Part shown: piece by piece, positions 8,107-17,348 of the stretch
How the letters are laid out: each line of letters starts with the position of its first letter
Position numbering within the stretch: the first letter of the stretch is position 1
From: Candidatus Nanopelagicales bacterium
Lineage (GTDB): Bacteria; Actinomycetota; Actinomycetes; S36-B12
DNA: 64,000 nucleotides
Assembly: GCA_018402235.1 (NCBI GenBank)
Contig: JAGYJJ010000004.1
Coordinates: 1-64,000, forward strand
Reading direction: 5' to 3'
Notes under the pieces: model-generated
Databases searched by the model: none
What the model saw: the letters and a program-made list of their open reading frames with translations, nothing else
What the model was told of the DNA's origin: nothing
Translations under genes and position numbers: made by a program

Positions 8107-9420
8107 GTGGACACGTCCGTCACGGTAGTGCCGCGGCTCCCCTCTTTGTTCACCGAAGAGGAGTACAACCAAGCGGCAGCGCAGCTGGAGGGCACTCCCG
8201 GCGCTGCCTCGCGGATTTCGAGTGCAAGTGAGTCCATTGCTCGCGTTTCGCCGTATCTTGCGGATTACGGAATCACCCGGGTGGCGAACGTCACGGGTCT
8301 GGACCGAGTGGGCATTCCAGTGCACACGGCGCTCAAGCCCATGGGTAAGACGCTCTCCAACGGGAGTGGCAAAGGGCTGACTCCGGAGGCCAGCAAGATC
8401 GGCGCGATGATGGAGGCGATCGAGCAGACCTACTGGGAAGGAGACTCCTTCGAACGATGTGAGGCTACGCAAAGCGATCTGCTGTCCCAGGGCGTGGCGC
8501 ATGCGGATGGTGACCAGCTGCCCAAGATGAAAGCAGCCCTGTGGAACCACCGGCTTCCGGTGTACTGGACCGAGATGACCGACCTGATGACAGGTGAGCC
8601 CGTGGTCGCGCCCACGGAACTGATCGAGGCTGTCTTGCGGACACGATTGACGATCAGCACCTTCGTCACCTCATCTAATGGACTGGCCAGCGGCAACAAC
8701 GTTTTCGAAGCGATTCTCAGCGGTCTCACTGAACTGGTGGAGCGCGACGCCGTCGCGATGGCGCGGGCTCACGAACCGCGCGAAGGCTATGAACCCGCCT
8801 TGGACTTAGATCAGTTGTCGGCTGCTTACGGTGATCCTTTCCACTCCCTGCGCGAGCAAATCGAGCGTGCCGACATTCGACTCTTCGTATTCGATGACAC
8901 AGATGAGCTTGGTGTGCCCACCTTCAAGGGGTACGTACACGACCTAGCCGTGGTCCGCGCCGGCTCCTTTGGTGGTTACGGAACCAACCTGGACCCGTCC
9001 GTAGCGTTGTGCCGGGCGGTCACTGAGGCTATACAGTCGCGGGGCTTGATCATTGCCGGATCGCGCGATGATCAATTCGGTAGCGGCCGTGATGCTGCAC
9101 TTTTGCATTCGAACCACCACGTGGCTCCCGAGCCCGGCGGATGCGATGCAGTGTTGCATCCGAACAGCAGCACCGGATCAATACTCGGTGATATCGCCGA
9201 GATTGTCGGGCGCCTCAAGCGCGCGGGCATGCAGCAGATCTTGGTGAAGCGACACACCCAGCCGGGAGACCCCGTGCAAGTTGTGCGGGTCATCGTGCCC
9301 GGGCTTGAGGGCTATCGATTCGAGCACTACACCCCCGGTCCCCGGGCCCGGGCTGTCATCAACCGTCGTGTGCACGACGATCGTGTGCACGACGAGCGTG
9401 TGCAGGGAGAGGTGGCCTGA
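8107..9420 (+). CDS. YcaO-domain peptide backbone-modifying enzyme
   Basis: YcaO enzymes use ATP to activate a backbone amide, forming azolines, amidines or, with TfuA, thioamides. The signature SNGLASGNNVFEAILSGL followed by TELVERDA lies near residue 191 of this 437-residue protein. Upstream, GSGKGLTPEASKIGAMMEAI carries acidic ATP/Mg ligands. The GTG at 8107 was chosen because AAGAGGTGGAG sits just ahead of it; ATGs at 8059 and 8083 are possible, but the first overlaps the precursor. The C-terminus ends in three 5-residue repeats (RVHDD RVHDE RVQGE) and lacks the PxPxP tail typical of azoline-forming YcaOs. The stop overlaps the TfuA start (TGATG). Confidence 0.92.
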   Translation: MDTSVTVVPRLPSLFTEEEYNQAAAQLEGTPGAASRISSASESIARVSPYLADYGITRVANVTGLDRVGIPVHTALKPMGKTLSNGSGKGLTPEASKIGAMMEAIEQTYWEGDSFERCEATQSDLLSQGVAHADGDQLPKMKAALWNHRLPVYWTEMTDLMTGEPVVAPTELIEAVLRTRLTISTFVTSSNGLASGNNVFEAILSGLTELVERDAVAMARAHEPREGYEPALDLDQLSAAYGDPFHSLREQIERADIRLFVFDDTDELGVPTFKGYVHDLAVVRAGSFGGYGTNLDPSVALCRAVTEAIQSRGLIIAGSRDDQFGSGRDAALLHSNHHVAPEPGGCDAVLHPNSSTGSILGDIAEIVGRLKRAGMQQILVKRHTQPGDPVQVVRVIVPGLEGYRFEHYTPGPRARAVINRRVHDDRVHDERVQGEVA

Positions 9421-10838
9421 TGGGGCCAGACGTAGTGTTCCTGGGTCCGTCGCTGAGTAGGCGGCAAGCCCAAGAGATCTATCCCGATGCTGTGTACCTA
9501 CCTCCGGCACGCATGGGTGATCTGCTGTCGGCCGTCCATCGGTACCGCCCGCACGCGATTGCGCTCATCGACGGCTCCTTCTATCAATCGATGGCCACGT
9601 ACCACAAAGAAATCATCGAAGCGATGCACGAGGGCATTTGGGTCATCGGAGCCAGCAGCATGGGTGCGCTTCGGGCGGCGGAGTGCTCGGCCTTCGGAAT
9701 GATCGGCGTTGGCGAGGTGTTCGAGGCGTACGCGACGGGGATCTATGAGGACGACGACGAGGTCGCACTGTCCCATGTGGACGAGGAGTTCGACTTTCGG
9801 CCGGTGACCGACGCCCTGGTCGACATCCGTGCGTCACTACAGGTCGCTTGTGAGTCAGGCGTGATCACCGATGCTGAACACCAAGAACTCGTTGCCAAGC
9901 AAAAGGCACGCTGGTTCATGGAGCGTCACCTGTTGGAAAGCGTGTCCGACGCCCGCACCCTGCCGTCGATGGACGTCGATCGGGTGCAAAAGTTCGACTC
10001 CTTCTTGCGGAGCAATCGCGTGAGCGTCAAAGGAGCAGATGCGCGCAAGGCGTTGGTGGCACTTCGCGACCTCCCGGCCGGACCGATGCCCGAAGACCAG
10101 CGGCCGGAGCGACCTTTCTCGCTTGCCTACGCAGCTACGAGTGCTCGCGATGTGGTGGTTGATAGCGATGGCGGAGACGAGATCTCACTCGACAAGATCC
10201 GGCGCTTCTTCTGTCTCACCGATACCCGTTCTACCGAGATCTGGCGGGAAGTTCGAGAGCGCACAGCGTTGCACCGCCTGATGGTGGGCAGCGGGGTGGA
10301 ACTCACGCAGGACGACCTGCAGCAAGCGAGGCAGGCACTGGCGGCCGATCTTCACGTGTCGCCGTCGCAATTCGACGACGAATGCGCTGCACTAGACATG
10401 ACCGCGACGCAGATCACGGCATGGATCGAAGAGGAGGCGTACGTTCGCCGGGCTCGCGCGTGGGTGAGTGGGCGCTCCTTGTACACGCTTTTCACGACGG
10501 AGTTCCTCAACCAATTGCGCCGCAGCGGCGAATACCGTGCCGCGCGCCGTGGTGCGGCGTTCCAGGAAAAGGTGATGAGCGGTTCGCCCCATCGCCATGT
10601 GGAGATTGGACTGAGTGCGGCCATGGCCGTCTTCAGCAACTTGTCCTCCTGGGAAGCGCCCGAAGATCTCGATGAGTATCTGCTCGATCAAAGCCTTGGC
10701 TCGCGAGCTGAGTTCTACGAACGGTTGATGGCCGGAGTCGCAGCCGGGCTGGAGATTTTCGGTTTGCCCGCGATCGAACTACCGAACGAGGAAGACATGG
10801 ATCACCGAATTGCTCCCAAGACCTCCAGGGGAGGGTGA
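9420..10838 (+). CDS. tfuA: TfuA-like protein, YcaO partner
   Basis: The first 130 of 472 residues are a full TfuA domain: VVFLGPSLSRRQAQEI, VYLPPARMGDLL, IALIDGSFYQ, HKEIIEAMHEGIWVIG, ASSMGALRAAEC, FGMIGVGEVF and DDDEVALSHVD. TfuA proteins accompany YcaO in trifolitoxin, thioviridamide/thiovarsolin-type clusters and the methanogen McrA thioglycine system, where the pair installs a thioamide. The C-terminal 300 residues are helical and unassigned, longer than minimal TfuA proteins, and may bind the precursor or carry a second function. The ATG overlaps the YcaO stop by one base, so stoichiometric coupling is likely. Confidence 0.92.
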   Translation: MGPDVVFLGPSLSRRQAQEIYPDAVYLPPARMGDLLSAVHRYRPHAIALIDGSFYQSMATYHKEIIEAMHEGIWVIGASSMGALRAAECSAFGMIGVGEVFEAYATGIYEDDDEVALSHVDEEFDFRPVTDALVDIRASLQVACESGVITDAEHQELVAKQKARWFMERHLLESVSDARTLPSMDVDRVQKFDSFLRSNRVSVKGADARKALVALRDLPAGPMPEDQRPERPFSLAYAATSARDVVVDSDGGDEISLDKIRRFFCLTDTRSTEIWREVRERTALHRLMVGSGVELTQDDLQQARQALAADLHVSPSQFDDECAALDMTATQITAWIEEEAYVRRARAWVSGRSLYTLFTTEFLNQLRRSGEYRAARRGAAFQEKVMSGSPHRHVEIGLSAAMAVFSNLSSWEAPEDLDEYLLDQSLGSRAEFYERLMAGVAAGLEIFGLPAIELPNEEDMDHRIAPKTSRGG

Positions 10839-10839
10839 G

Positions 10840-11694
10840 ATGTCTGACGCCACCGCACCACCATCACCGCAATCAGGGAGCAAAGAGGCTCAGAACGCTT
10901 TGCCGGATCTGGGTAACCCCACCTCCACCCGATCATGGGTGGCACTCGTGGCTGTTCTTGTGCTGATCGCTGCAACGGGAGCGTGGTCCCTGCTGGGTCA
11001 GATCAGCGTGCAAAGCGAGGTTCCGGCGGTTGCTGCAGGCGGCGGGCTGGTCTACCAAGTGACAGCACCGGTGGACGGAACGATTGGCCAGCTCAGCGCC
11101 GTTGGGAAAGTCATCGCTAAAGGGACTCCCGTGGCGCGCATCGTCCCAACCGACGGCGGAGACTCCGTGGGCGTCGCCACACAAGATGACGTGCTCATCA
11201 CTGCTTGGGAAGTGACTCTAGGCTCACCTGTGACCGCGGGGGATCTCATTGCCCGGGGTGTGATTTTTGGAAAAGACCCGGCCAAGGCCGGTTTAGACAT
11301 CGACGAGCCACTCGCCGCCTTGGTCTACGCATCCGAAGCGTTGGCGGACTCAATTCAGGCCGCTCCGGGGCTGGAGGTGTCCGTGGTGGGTACCGATGGC
11401 AAGACGTACAAATCGAAGGGCACGTACCTTTCGCGGGGCCTGTTCCCTGTCACCGAAGCGCGGGTAGAGCTGGTAACGGGGAATCCGTTCTTCGCTCGCT
11501 CGGTAATGGAAGACAGCCAAGGCGACACATACGAGGTATACATCGGATACGAAAACGAGGCCGACTTCAAGGCGCGCACCGACGAGAGTAAGCCAGGTCA
11601 AGAGCCGGCTGTGCTCTCCGGCGAAAGCGCCACGCTCATCGTGACCGAGGTCGCCACGAACCCACTCGCCTTCTTGTTCGGATCCGGAGGCTGA
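10840..11694 (+). CDS. HlyD-type adaptor of NHLP bacteriocin export
   Basis: The product is 284 residues, from the ATG preceded by AGGGGAGGG just after the tfuA stop. An N-terminal disordered segment (Ser/Pro-rich, about 1-30) leads into one membrane helix (WVALVAVLVLIAATGAW), then a periplasm-side beta-rich part with lipoyl/barrel-sandwich features: YQVTAPVDGTIGQL, GKVIAKGTPVARI, and later GLEVSVVG and LVTGNPFF. There is no long coiled coil, unlike HlyD of Gram-negative type I systems, which fits a single-membrane host. It matches the NHLP bacteriocin-system secretion protein layout, and the two ABC genes follow. Confidence 0.82.
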   Translation: MSDATAPPSPQSGSKEAQNALPDLGNPTSTRSWVALVAVLVLIAATGAWSLLGQISVQSEVPAVAAGGGLVYQVTAPVDGTIGQLSAVGKVIAKGTPVARIVPTDGGDSVGVATQDDVLITAWEVTLGSPVTAGDLIARGVIFGKDPAKAGLDIDEPLAALVYASEALADSIQAAPGLEVSVVGTDGKTYKSKGTYLSRGLFPVTEARVELVTGNPFFARSVMEDSQGDTYEVYIGYENEADFKARTDESKPGQEPAVLSGESATLIVTEVATNPLAFLFGSGG

Positions 11695-11695
11695 C

Positions 11696-13927
11696 GTGGC
11701 GCTCGCCACCGCGGCAAGCAACAAGATCTCCACCGATGGAATCCATCGAGTACCGACCGTCTTGCAGATAGAAGCTGTCGAATGCGGGGCAGCATCTTTG
11801 GCGATGGTGCTGGCAGGCTTGGGCCGCTGGGTGGAATTGAGTCAACTGCGCATCGCTTGCCACATTTCGCGTGACGGCTCCACCGCTGTGGGCATCATGG
11901 ATGGAGCCAAGGCCTACGACCTCGAACCGGACGGGCAGATGCGCACCCTCGAGGATCTACAGGGTTTGAAGACACCGGCGATTGTTTGGTGGAAGCGTCG
12001 GCACTTCGTGGTGCTAGAGGGCGCCCGGGACGGCAAGTTTCACGTCAACGATCCCGGTCTTGGTCGGGTGAAGTACAGCCAGGACTATTTCGCAGAGAAC
12101 TACTCCGGTGCGGCGATCACGTTCACGCCCACCGAGAAGTTCACCAAGGGTGGTCACCCCTACCGGTCCGGTCCTGGGTTGTTACGCAGAGTGCTGGGCT
12201 CCAAGATTGGCGTGATCTTCGCGGTGATTGCTGGGTTGGCCGCGATGTTGCCAGGACTCTTGTTGGCTCCGATCAGCTCGACGTTCGTGAATGAGGTGCT
12301 CGCCACCGGCACTCGAACCACACTGGGATTTTTGATCGCAGCTCTTATTTTTGTAGGAATTACCCGAGCTTTGCTGATTTCCCTGGAGTATCGAGCGCTC
12401 GGCCGGGTCCAGGCGAAGATCGCCTTCAGCAGTAACGCTGAGTTTGTCTTCCGAATATTCAAGTTGCCGCTCTTCTTCTTCGGCCAACGCAATGTTGGCG
12501 ATTTGGTTCAGCGTATGGGCTATTCGAGTGCCGTTGCTCAACTCCTAGCTGGGCAGTTGGCGGCATCGGTCATCAGCATGGTGGCGATCGTCGCGTACGT
12601 GGCCTTGATGTTTGCCTACAACTGGATCCTGACGATTGTGGTTGTCTTGCTGACGGCGATAAACATCGTTGCTTTGCGTGCGGTCGTTCGTCGCAGAACC
12701 ATCGGTCAAGGCCTGCTGATGAGTGAAAACGGCCATCTGCAGAGCATCACCATCGGTGCCATTCAGTCGATTGAGACAGTCAAGTCCAGCGGCCTGGAAG
12801 ACGAGGTATTCGTCCAATGGTCCGGGCAGCAAACCAAAGTTGTGGCAGCCGAAGCCTCGTTCGTGACTCCGACCGCGATTATTAGCGCCGTTCCTACCGT
12901 CGTCACGCTGGTGACCAACGCGATGATCCTGGTCATTGGTGGTATCACCGTTATCAACGGGAGTTTCACGTTCGGTGGATTATTGGCTTTCCAGGCCCTG
13001 ACGGCTGGGATCGTGGCGCCGGTGAACATGCTGGTGGCAACTGCAAGCCAGATTCAAACGATCCAGGTGGATCTGCAGCGCCTTGACGACGCACTGAGCT
13101 ATCCGTTGGATTCGCGGTTCACCGTGACTGAGAATCCCGCGCCCGCGTCGGGAACGTCGCTCGAGAGCGCGAACACGCCACTGAGTGGTCAACTCCAACT
13201 CACCGATGTTTCCTTCGGGTTCGTGACCTCTGCACCGCCGATGATCAAAGACCTGACTTTGACACTCACTCCAGGGCATCGCGTGGCGCTCGTGGGACCG
13301 TCCGGGGCTGGAAAGACCACAATTGGGAACCTCATCTCAGGTCTGTACATGCCCTGGAGCGGCACGGTCACCTACGACGGTCGCCAGATCACGGAAATCG
13401 ATTCGCATGTGATGAGTCAGGGTCTTGCGAAGGTGGATCAAAACATCATGCTGTTCGCCGGCACCGTTCGACAAAACGTCACCATGTGGGATGAGTCCGT
13501 GCCGGAGGAGTTGATCTATCAGGCGCTCCGTGATGCCCAGATTCTCGATGAAGTGTTGTCTCGCCCCGGGGGTATTGATGCTGATGTGCGAGAAGGAGGC
13601 TTGAATTTCAGTAGCGGAGAGACCCAACGTTTGGAAATCGCACGGTCGCTGGTGCGCGCCCCTGCGATTTTGGTGATGGACGAAGCCACGAGTGCCCTGG
13701 ACACGGGCACCGAGAAAGCGATGGATGACGCGGTTCGTGCCCGCGGCTGCTCGACCGTGATCATCGCTCACCGATTGAGCACGATTCGTGATGCCGACGA
13801 GATCATTGTGCTCGGTCGAGGCGGCGCGATCGTGGAACGTGGAACCAACGACCAATTGCTCGCCGCCGGGGGGCAATACGCCACCCTCGTCGCCCAAGCA
13901 GGAAAGGGCGGCGATGTCGGAACCTAA
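11696..13927 (+). CDS. NHLP-type C39 peptidase / ABC exporter (first subunit)
   Basis: This 743-residue protein cuts leader peptides at double-glycine sites and exports the product. The N-terminal C39 domain has oxyanion Gln24 and nucleophile Cys30 (LQIEAVECGAASL), catalytic His103 (RRHFVVLEG) and Asp119 (FHVNDPGLG), so it should be active. Six membrane helices occupy about 165-440. The nucleotide-binding domain has Walker A GPSGAGKTT near 533, a variant signature FSSGETQRLEIARSL, Walker B ILVMDEATSALD near 660 and the switch His in IIAHRLST. The unusual signature is typical of NHLP exporters. It starts at GTG one base after the HlyD stop and overlaps the next gene by 14 bases. Confidence 0.93.
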   Translation: MALATAASNKISTDGIHRVPTVLQIEAVECGAASLAMVLAGLGRWVELSQLRIACHISRDGSTAVGIMDGAKAYDLEPDGQMRTLEDLQGLKTPAIVWWKRRHFVVLEGARDGKFHVNDPGLGRVKYSQDYFAENYSGAAITFTPTEKFTKGGHPYRSGPGLLRRVLGSKIGVIFAVIAGLAAMLPGLLLAPISSTFVNEVLATGTRTTLGFLIAALIFVGITRALLISLEYRALGRVQAKIAFSSNAEFVFRIFKLPLFFFGQRNVGDLVQRMGYSSAVAQLLAGQLAASVISMVAIVAYVALMFAYNWILTIVVVLLTAINIVALRAVVRRRTIGQGLLMSENGHLQSITIGAIQSIETVKSSGLEDEVFVQWSGQQTKVVAAEASFVTPTAIISAVPTVVTLVTNAMILVIGGITVINGSFTFGGLLAFQALTAGIVAPVNMLVATASQIQTIQVDLQRLDDALSYPLDSRFTVTENPAPASGTSLESANTPLSGQLQLTDVSFGFVTSAPPMIKDLTLTLTPGHRVALVGPSGAGKTTIGNLISGLYMPWSGTVTYDGRQITEIDSHVMSQGLAKVDQNIMLFAGTVRQNVTMWDESVPEELIYQALRDAQILDEVLSRPGGIDADVREGGLNFSSGETQRLEIARSLVRAPAILVMDEATSALDTGTEKAMDDAVRARGCSTVIIAHRLSTIRDADEIIVLGRGGAIVERGTNDQLLAAGGQYATLVAQAGKGGDVGT

Positions 13928-16490
13928 GCCTGAAGCAACCCCCACGAGTACTCCGTCCTTCGACCTGTCGTCGGTGCCCGGTATTCGTATCGAGTCCGGC
14001 CATGTGGACCTTTTCGTTCTCGGGGACGACGGGCGCCGTTGGCCGCTGATCAGCGCACCAGGTCCCATCACTGTGGTGGGTCTTGCGGCGGGCTCAGCGG
14101 TTGTCGGTGAAGCGCGAGACGGCGCCGAGGTCACTGTCCTGCAAGGCCCCGCCAGTGCTGCGGATCTAGCCGAACTGGTCCGGGTGATGAGCGCGGCACC
14201 GCATATGGGGGCGCTTTCCGACACTGACCCACACACGGTAGCGACGGCTCTCGCGGACTACGCAGACGGTGAACTGCGTCGGCAGCACACAGTGCGCGAC
14301 GACTTGTTCACGTCTCTGGCAAAAGGCGATTCGCGAATCGATGCGATGACGGTGGATGTCATCCGCGGTGACGTGAAAAATCCCCAACGCGCGGCTGGCC
14401 ATTCACGCCGATTTCCATCGGATTTCGAGGAGGTCAACATCTTGTGGGTAGTCGGCGACGCCGCCGGATTTACCCTGAAGGATCCACGCTTTTTGGAACA
14501 GCGGGGTCTTGATGCGCTTATCACAGTGGCTCAGGAGTCCGGCCTGCGCACCCGTATGGTCACGCTGGCAACGGGCTGGACGTCTGATCTGACCTCGCCG
14601 ATGATCGGATTCTTAACGACCCCGGAATCAGAAGCTCAGATGGTCGCGTTGATCCCAAGGCGAGGGAAGGTCTACTACCGCACGGCGATGGATGCGACTT
14701 TGCAACGAGTGGTGGAAGGCACCACACCTTTGGGTCCCCAGGCTCTCATGGTCTATCCGGGATTCCCGCTGGATCGGAAAGCCAGCTTCGCGGACATGGG
14801 CCGTCTTGCAGTCCGCGGAAGCGGATCAACGGTTGCCCTCATCCTCGGTTGCTCATTTCTCGTGGCCGTACTTGGCCTTGCTACTCCGGCTTTGACAAAC
14901 GCCGTCCTTGGGACGTTTGTGCCGCAGGGGAATCTCCGCAACGTGATTGGTGTCGGCGTCGCGTTAACCCTGCTGGCGATCAGCGCCGGCGCCTTTGTGG
15001 TGGTCCAGAACTTTGCCACAGCACGCATGACCCAGGTGGCCCAAATGCGAGTCGAGGCCGCGATCTGGGATCGGACCCTGCGCTTGCCCCTGAAGTTCTT
15101 CCGTCAGTACTCCTCGGGTGCGCTGGGCTACCGGATCATCGCGGTCGACACCTTGAAACAGCTGCTCAGCTCGCAGACTGTCACGGCGATCTTGGCGGCG
15201 GTGTTCTCCCTCGTGAACTTCATCCTGCTGTTCCGGTACAGCACCACGCTGGCGCTGGCTGCTTTTGCCATCTTCGTCATCACAGCCGGTTTCATGGTGT
15301 GGTTGACACGGCGGATGTCGGCCCTGATAAGAACCGCGAACACCTCTCAACAGGAAGCCACCGCCTGGTTCGTTCAGTTAGTCAGCGGCATCAGCAAAAT
15401 TCGGGTCGCCGGTGCGGAGCGCCGGTTCACCGACATCTCGCTGTTGAAGCAGGCCGATCAGATAACCAATCAGGCAGCGCAAACCATGCTGACGGGCAAG
15501 CTGCAGACGTACCTGGCACTTGTCGCCACCTTGTCCACGATGGTCTTCTTCATGATCATCGGTGTGTTCACATGGAACGACGGGCCGACCATTTCCGCTG
15601 CGACGTATATCGCCTTCTCCACTGCCTTCGGTGCGGTGCTCGGTGCGATCGTCGGAGTTTCATCGGCCGTGCCCGCGGTCGCGGCCGCAGGTCCGATCTT
15701 AAGTCTGGTGCGTCCGATTCTGGATGCTGAACAAGATGAGGATCCCGACGCCCAAGCACTCACGAGTCTGCACGGTGACTACGAGTTCCGGTCGGTGACT
15801 TTCCGATATCTAGATGACCTACCGTTGATTTTGAACGGGTTCAGTTGCAGCATCGAAGGGGGGAAGACAACCGCGATCGTCGGCCCTTCGGGTTCAGGAA
15901 AGACAACAGCCTTGCGCCTGCTCTCAGCGCTTGAGTACCCGGATTCAGGGCAGTTACTCATCGATGGGCACGATGCTCGCAGTATTGACGCCGGGCAGAT
16001 GCGCAAGCGGCTCGGTGTGGTGGTGCAAGGCGGCCAAATCAATAACGCATCGATCCTGGACAACATCGGCGGCGGTGCGGACATCGATGAAGACATGGCG
16101 TGGATCGTCGCCGAACAAGCCAACATCGCCGACGACATCAAGGCAATGCCGATGAAGATGAACACCATTGTCAGCGCCATGACGTTGTCCGGTGGTCAAT
16201 CGCAGCGGCTACTCGTGGCCAGGGCTCTTGCCCGTAAGCCCGATGTGCTGTTGCTCGATGAGGCAACGAGCGCCCTCGACAACGTGTCCCAGGCATCGGT
16301 CACTCGTGCTCTGGATCAAATGCCTGGGACCAAGGTGATCGTCGCTCAACGTCTGTCCACTCTTGAAGGCGTTGATCGCATCCTGGTGATGGATCGTGGA
16401 GTGCTGGTTCAGCAGGGAACGTTCGACGAACTCATGGGACAAGACGGCGTGTTTGCCGAGTTAGCCAAGCGCCAACTCGCAGGCGCGTAG
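13914..16490 (+). CDS. NHLP-type ABC permease/ATPase (second subunit)
   Basis: The 858-residue protein starts at the ATG with AGGAAAGG upstream; a longer frame would run 126 bases into the previous gene. The N-terminal 300 residues are a soluble domain without the C39 triad, as in the second NHLP ABC protein. It may be a degenerate binding domain (GIRIESGHVDLFVLGDDGRR). Six membrane helices span about 300-560. The nucleotide-binding domain has GPSGSGKTT near 657, the canonical signature TLSGGQSQRLLVARAL, Walker B VLLLDEATSALD near 776 and VAQRLST, where Gln replaces the switch His. That change suggests one degenerate ATP site in a heterodimer with the first subunit. Confidence 0.92.
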   Translation: MSEPKPEATPTSTPSFDLSSVPGIRIESGHVDLFVLGDDGRRWPLISAPGPITVVGLAAGSAVVGEARDGAEVTVLQGPASAADLAELVRVMSAAPHMGALSDTDPHTVATALADYADGELRRQHTVRDDLFTSLAKGDSRIDAMTVDVIRGDVKNPQRAAGHSRRFPSDFEEVNILWVVGDAAGFTLKDPRFLEQRGLDALITVAQESGLRTRMVTLATGWTSDLTSPMIGFLTTPESEAQMVALIPRRGKVYYRTAMDATLQRVVEGTTPLGPQALMVYPGFPLDRKASFADMGRLAVRGSGSTVALILGCSFLVAVLGLATPALTNAVLGTFVPQGNLRNVIGVGVALTLLAISAGAFVVVQNFATARMTQVAQMRVEAAIWDRTLRLPLKFFRQYSSGALGYRIIAVDTLKQLLSSQTVTAILAAVFSLVNFILLFRYSTTLALAAFAIFVITAGFMVWLTRRMSALIRTANTSQQEATAWFVQLVSGISKIRVAGAERRFTDISLLKQADQITNQAAQTMLTGKLQTYLALVATLSTMVFFMIIGVFTWNDGPTISAATYIAFSTAFGAVLGAIVGVSSAVPAVAAAGPILSLVRPILDAEQDEDPDAQALTSLHGDYEFRSVTFRYLDDLPLILNGFSCSIEGGKTTAIVGPSGSGKTTALRLLSALEYPDSGQLLIDGHDARSIDAGQMRKRLGVVVQGGQINNASILDNIGGGADIDEDMAWIVAEQANIADDIKAMPMKMNTIVSAMTLSGGQSQRLLVARALARKPDVLLLDEATSALDNVSQASVTRALDQMPGTKVIVAQRLSTLEGVDRILVMDRGVLVQQGTFDELMGQDGVFAELAKRQLAGA

Positions 16491-17267
16491 CAGCTCGGGG
16501 ATATCGGCGTACCGTTTTCTTGGATCGACGCGCGTGGCTCGTTCGATCACCTTCGAGATAGGAGCGTGCCCATCGGGCATCGGTAGACGCGGGTTCGCCC
16601 GCATATCCGATCCGTGCAGCATCCACTCGACGAGGCGGCCGAGGGAGAAGACATCGGCGCGAGGAGTCAACTCGATATCGAAGGCGGTTGGTCGATGACA
16701 TTCCGGAGGTGAGTAGCCAGGCGATCCCATCACGCGCTGTATCGCGGTTTCAGGGCTTTGGTGCGTGCGTTGGGCAAGCCCAATGTCCATAAGCACGGCA
16801 GTTCCATCGCTGCGAAATCCGATGTTGCTGGGTGTCACGTCGCGGTGCACGTAGCCGGCCGAGTGCAGATATTCCAAGGGTCCGGCCAGTCCGCGCACAA
16901 TGTGCAATGCCTGCGTCGCCAAGATGGGGGTTTCGCGGTCTCGCAGTCGACCCCCGTCGATGTATTCCATGGCCAGCCACGGGGCGTTGTTGATTTCACC
17001 GGAGCCTCGGTAGCCGCAGATCCCTGGGTGCTGGAGTTGCTCCAGAAGACGACTCTCGCGGCGCAGGAGGGATGCCATTGGATAAGCGCCCGCGAAACCA
17101 CTCAGGCCCGGCATGTACTCAAAGGGCTTGTTCAGGACCTTGATCGCCACTGGGCCCTCAGTTAGTCGATCCCACGCTCGATAGATGCGGCCGACCAGGC
17201 CCGTTCCCAATGCTTCGTAGACGTCGAAGCGATCGGCGAGGAAGGTGCCTTCCAGGTCGGTTAGCAT
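16461..17267 (-). CDS. Soluble eukaryotic-like Ser/Thr protein kinase
   Basis: The 268-residue kinase domain has no membrane anchor or sensor region. It has a Gly-rich loop (LGTGLVGRIYRA), ATP-anchoring Lys43 (VAIKVL), Glu71, catalytic HRD at 141-143 (HRDVTPSNIG), the Mg ligand in MDIGL (DFG changed to DIG), GSPGYSPPE and RADVFSLG. The catalytic-loop Lys is Thr, seen in some active bacterial kinases. It converges on the second ABC gene and their 3' ends overlap by 30 bases. It could regulate or phosphorylate part of the RiPP system, or be an independent signalling kinase. Confidence 0.88.
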   Translation of the reverse strand: MLTDLEGTFLADRFDVYEALGTGLVGRIYRAWDRLTEGPVAIKVLNKPFEYMPGLSGFAGAYPMASLLRRESRLLEQLQHPGICGYRGSGEINNAPWLAMEYIDGGRLRDRETPILATQALHIVRGLAGPLEYLHSAGYVHRDVTPSNIGFRSDGTAVLMDIGLAQRTHQSPETAIQRVMGSPGYSPPECHRPTAFDIELTPRADVFSLGRLVEWMLHGSDMRANPRLPMPDGHAPISKVIERATRVDPRKRYADIPELLRACELALG

Positions 17268-17348
17268 CCGTGCATCGTTTCATTACCTGCGAGCAGCGCT
17301 TGAGCGGTCGTTGACCACTTAGCCGGCGCCCCAGGACAATGACGCCCC

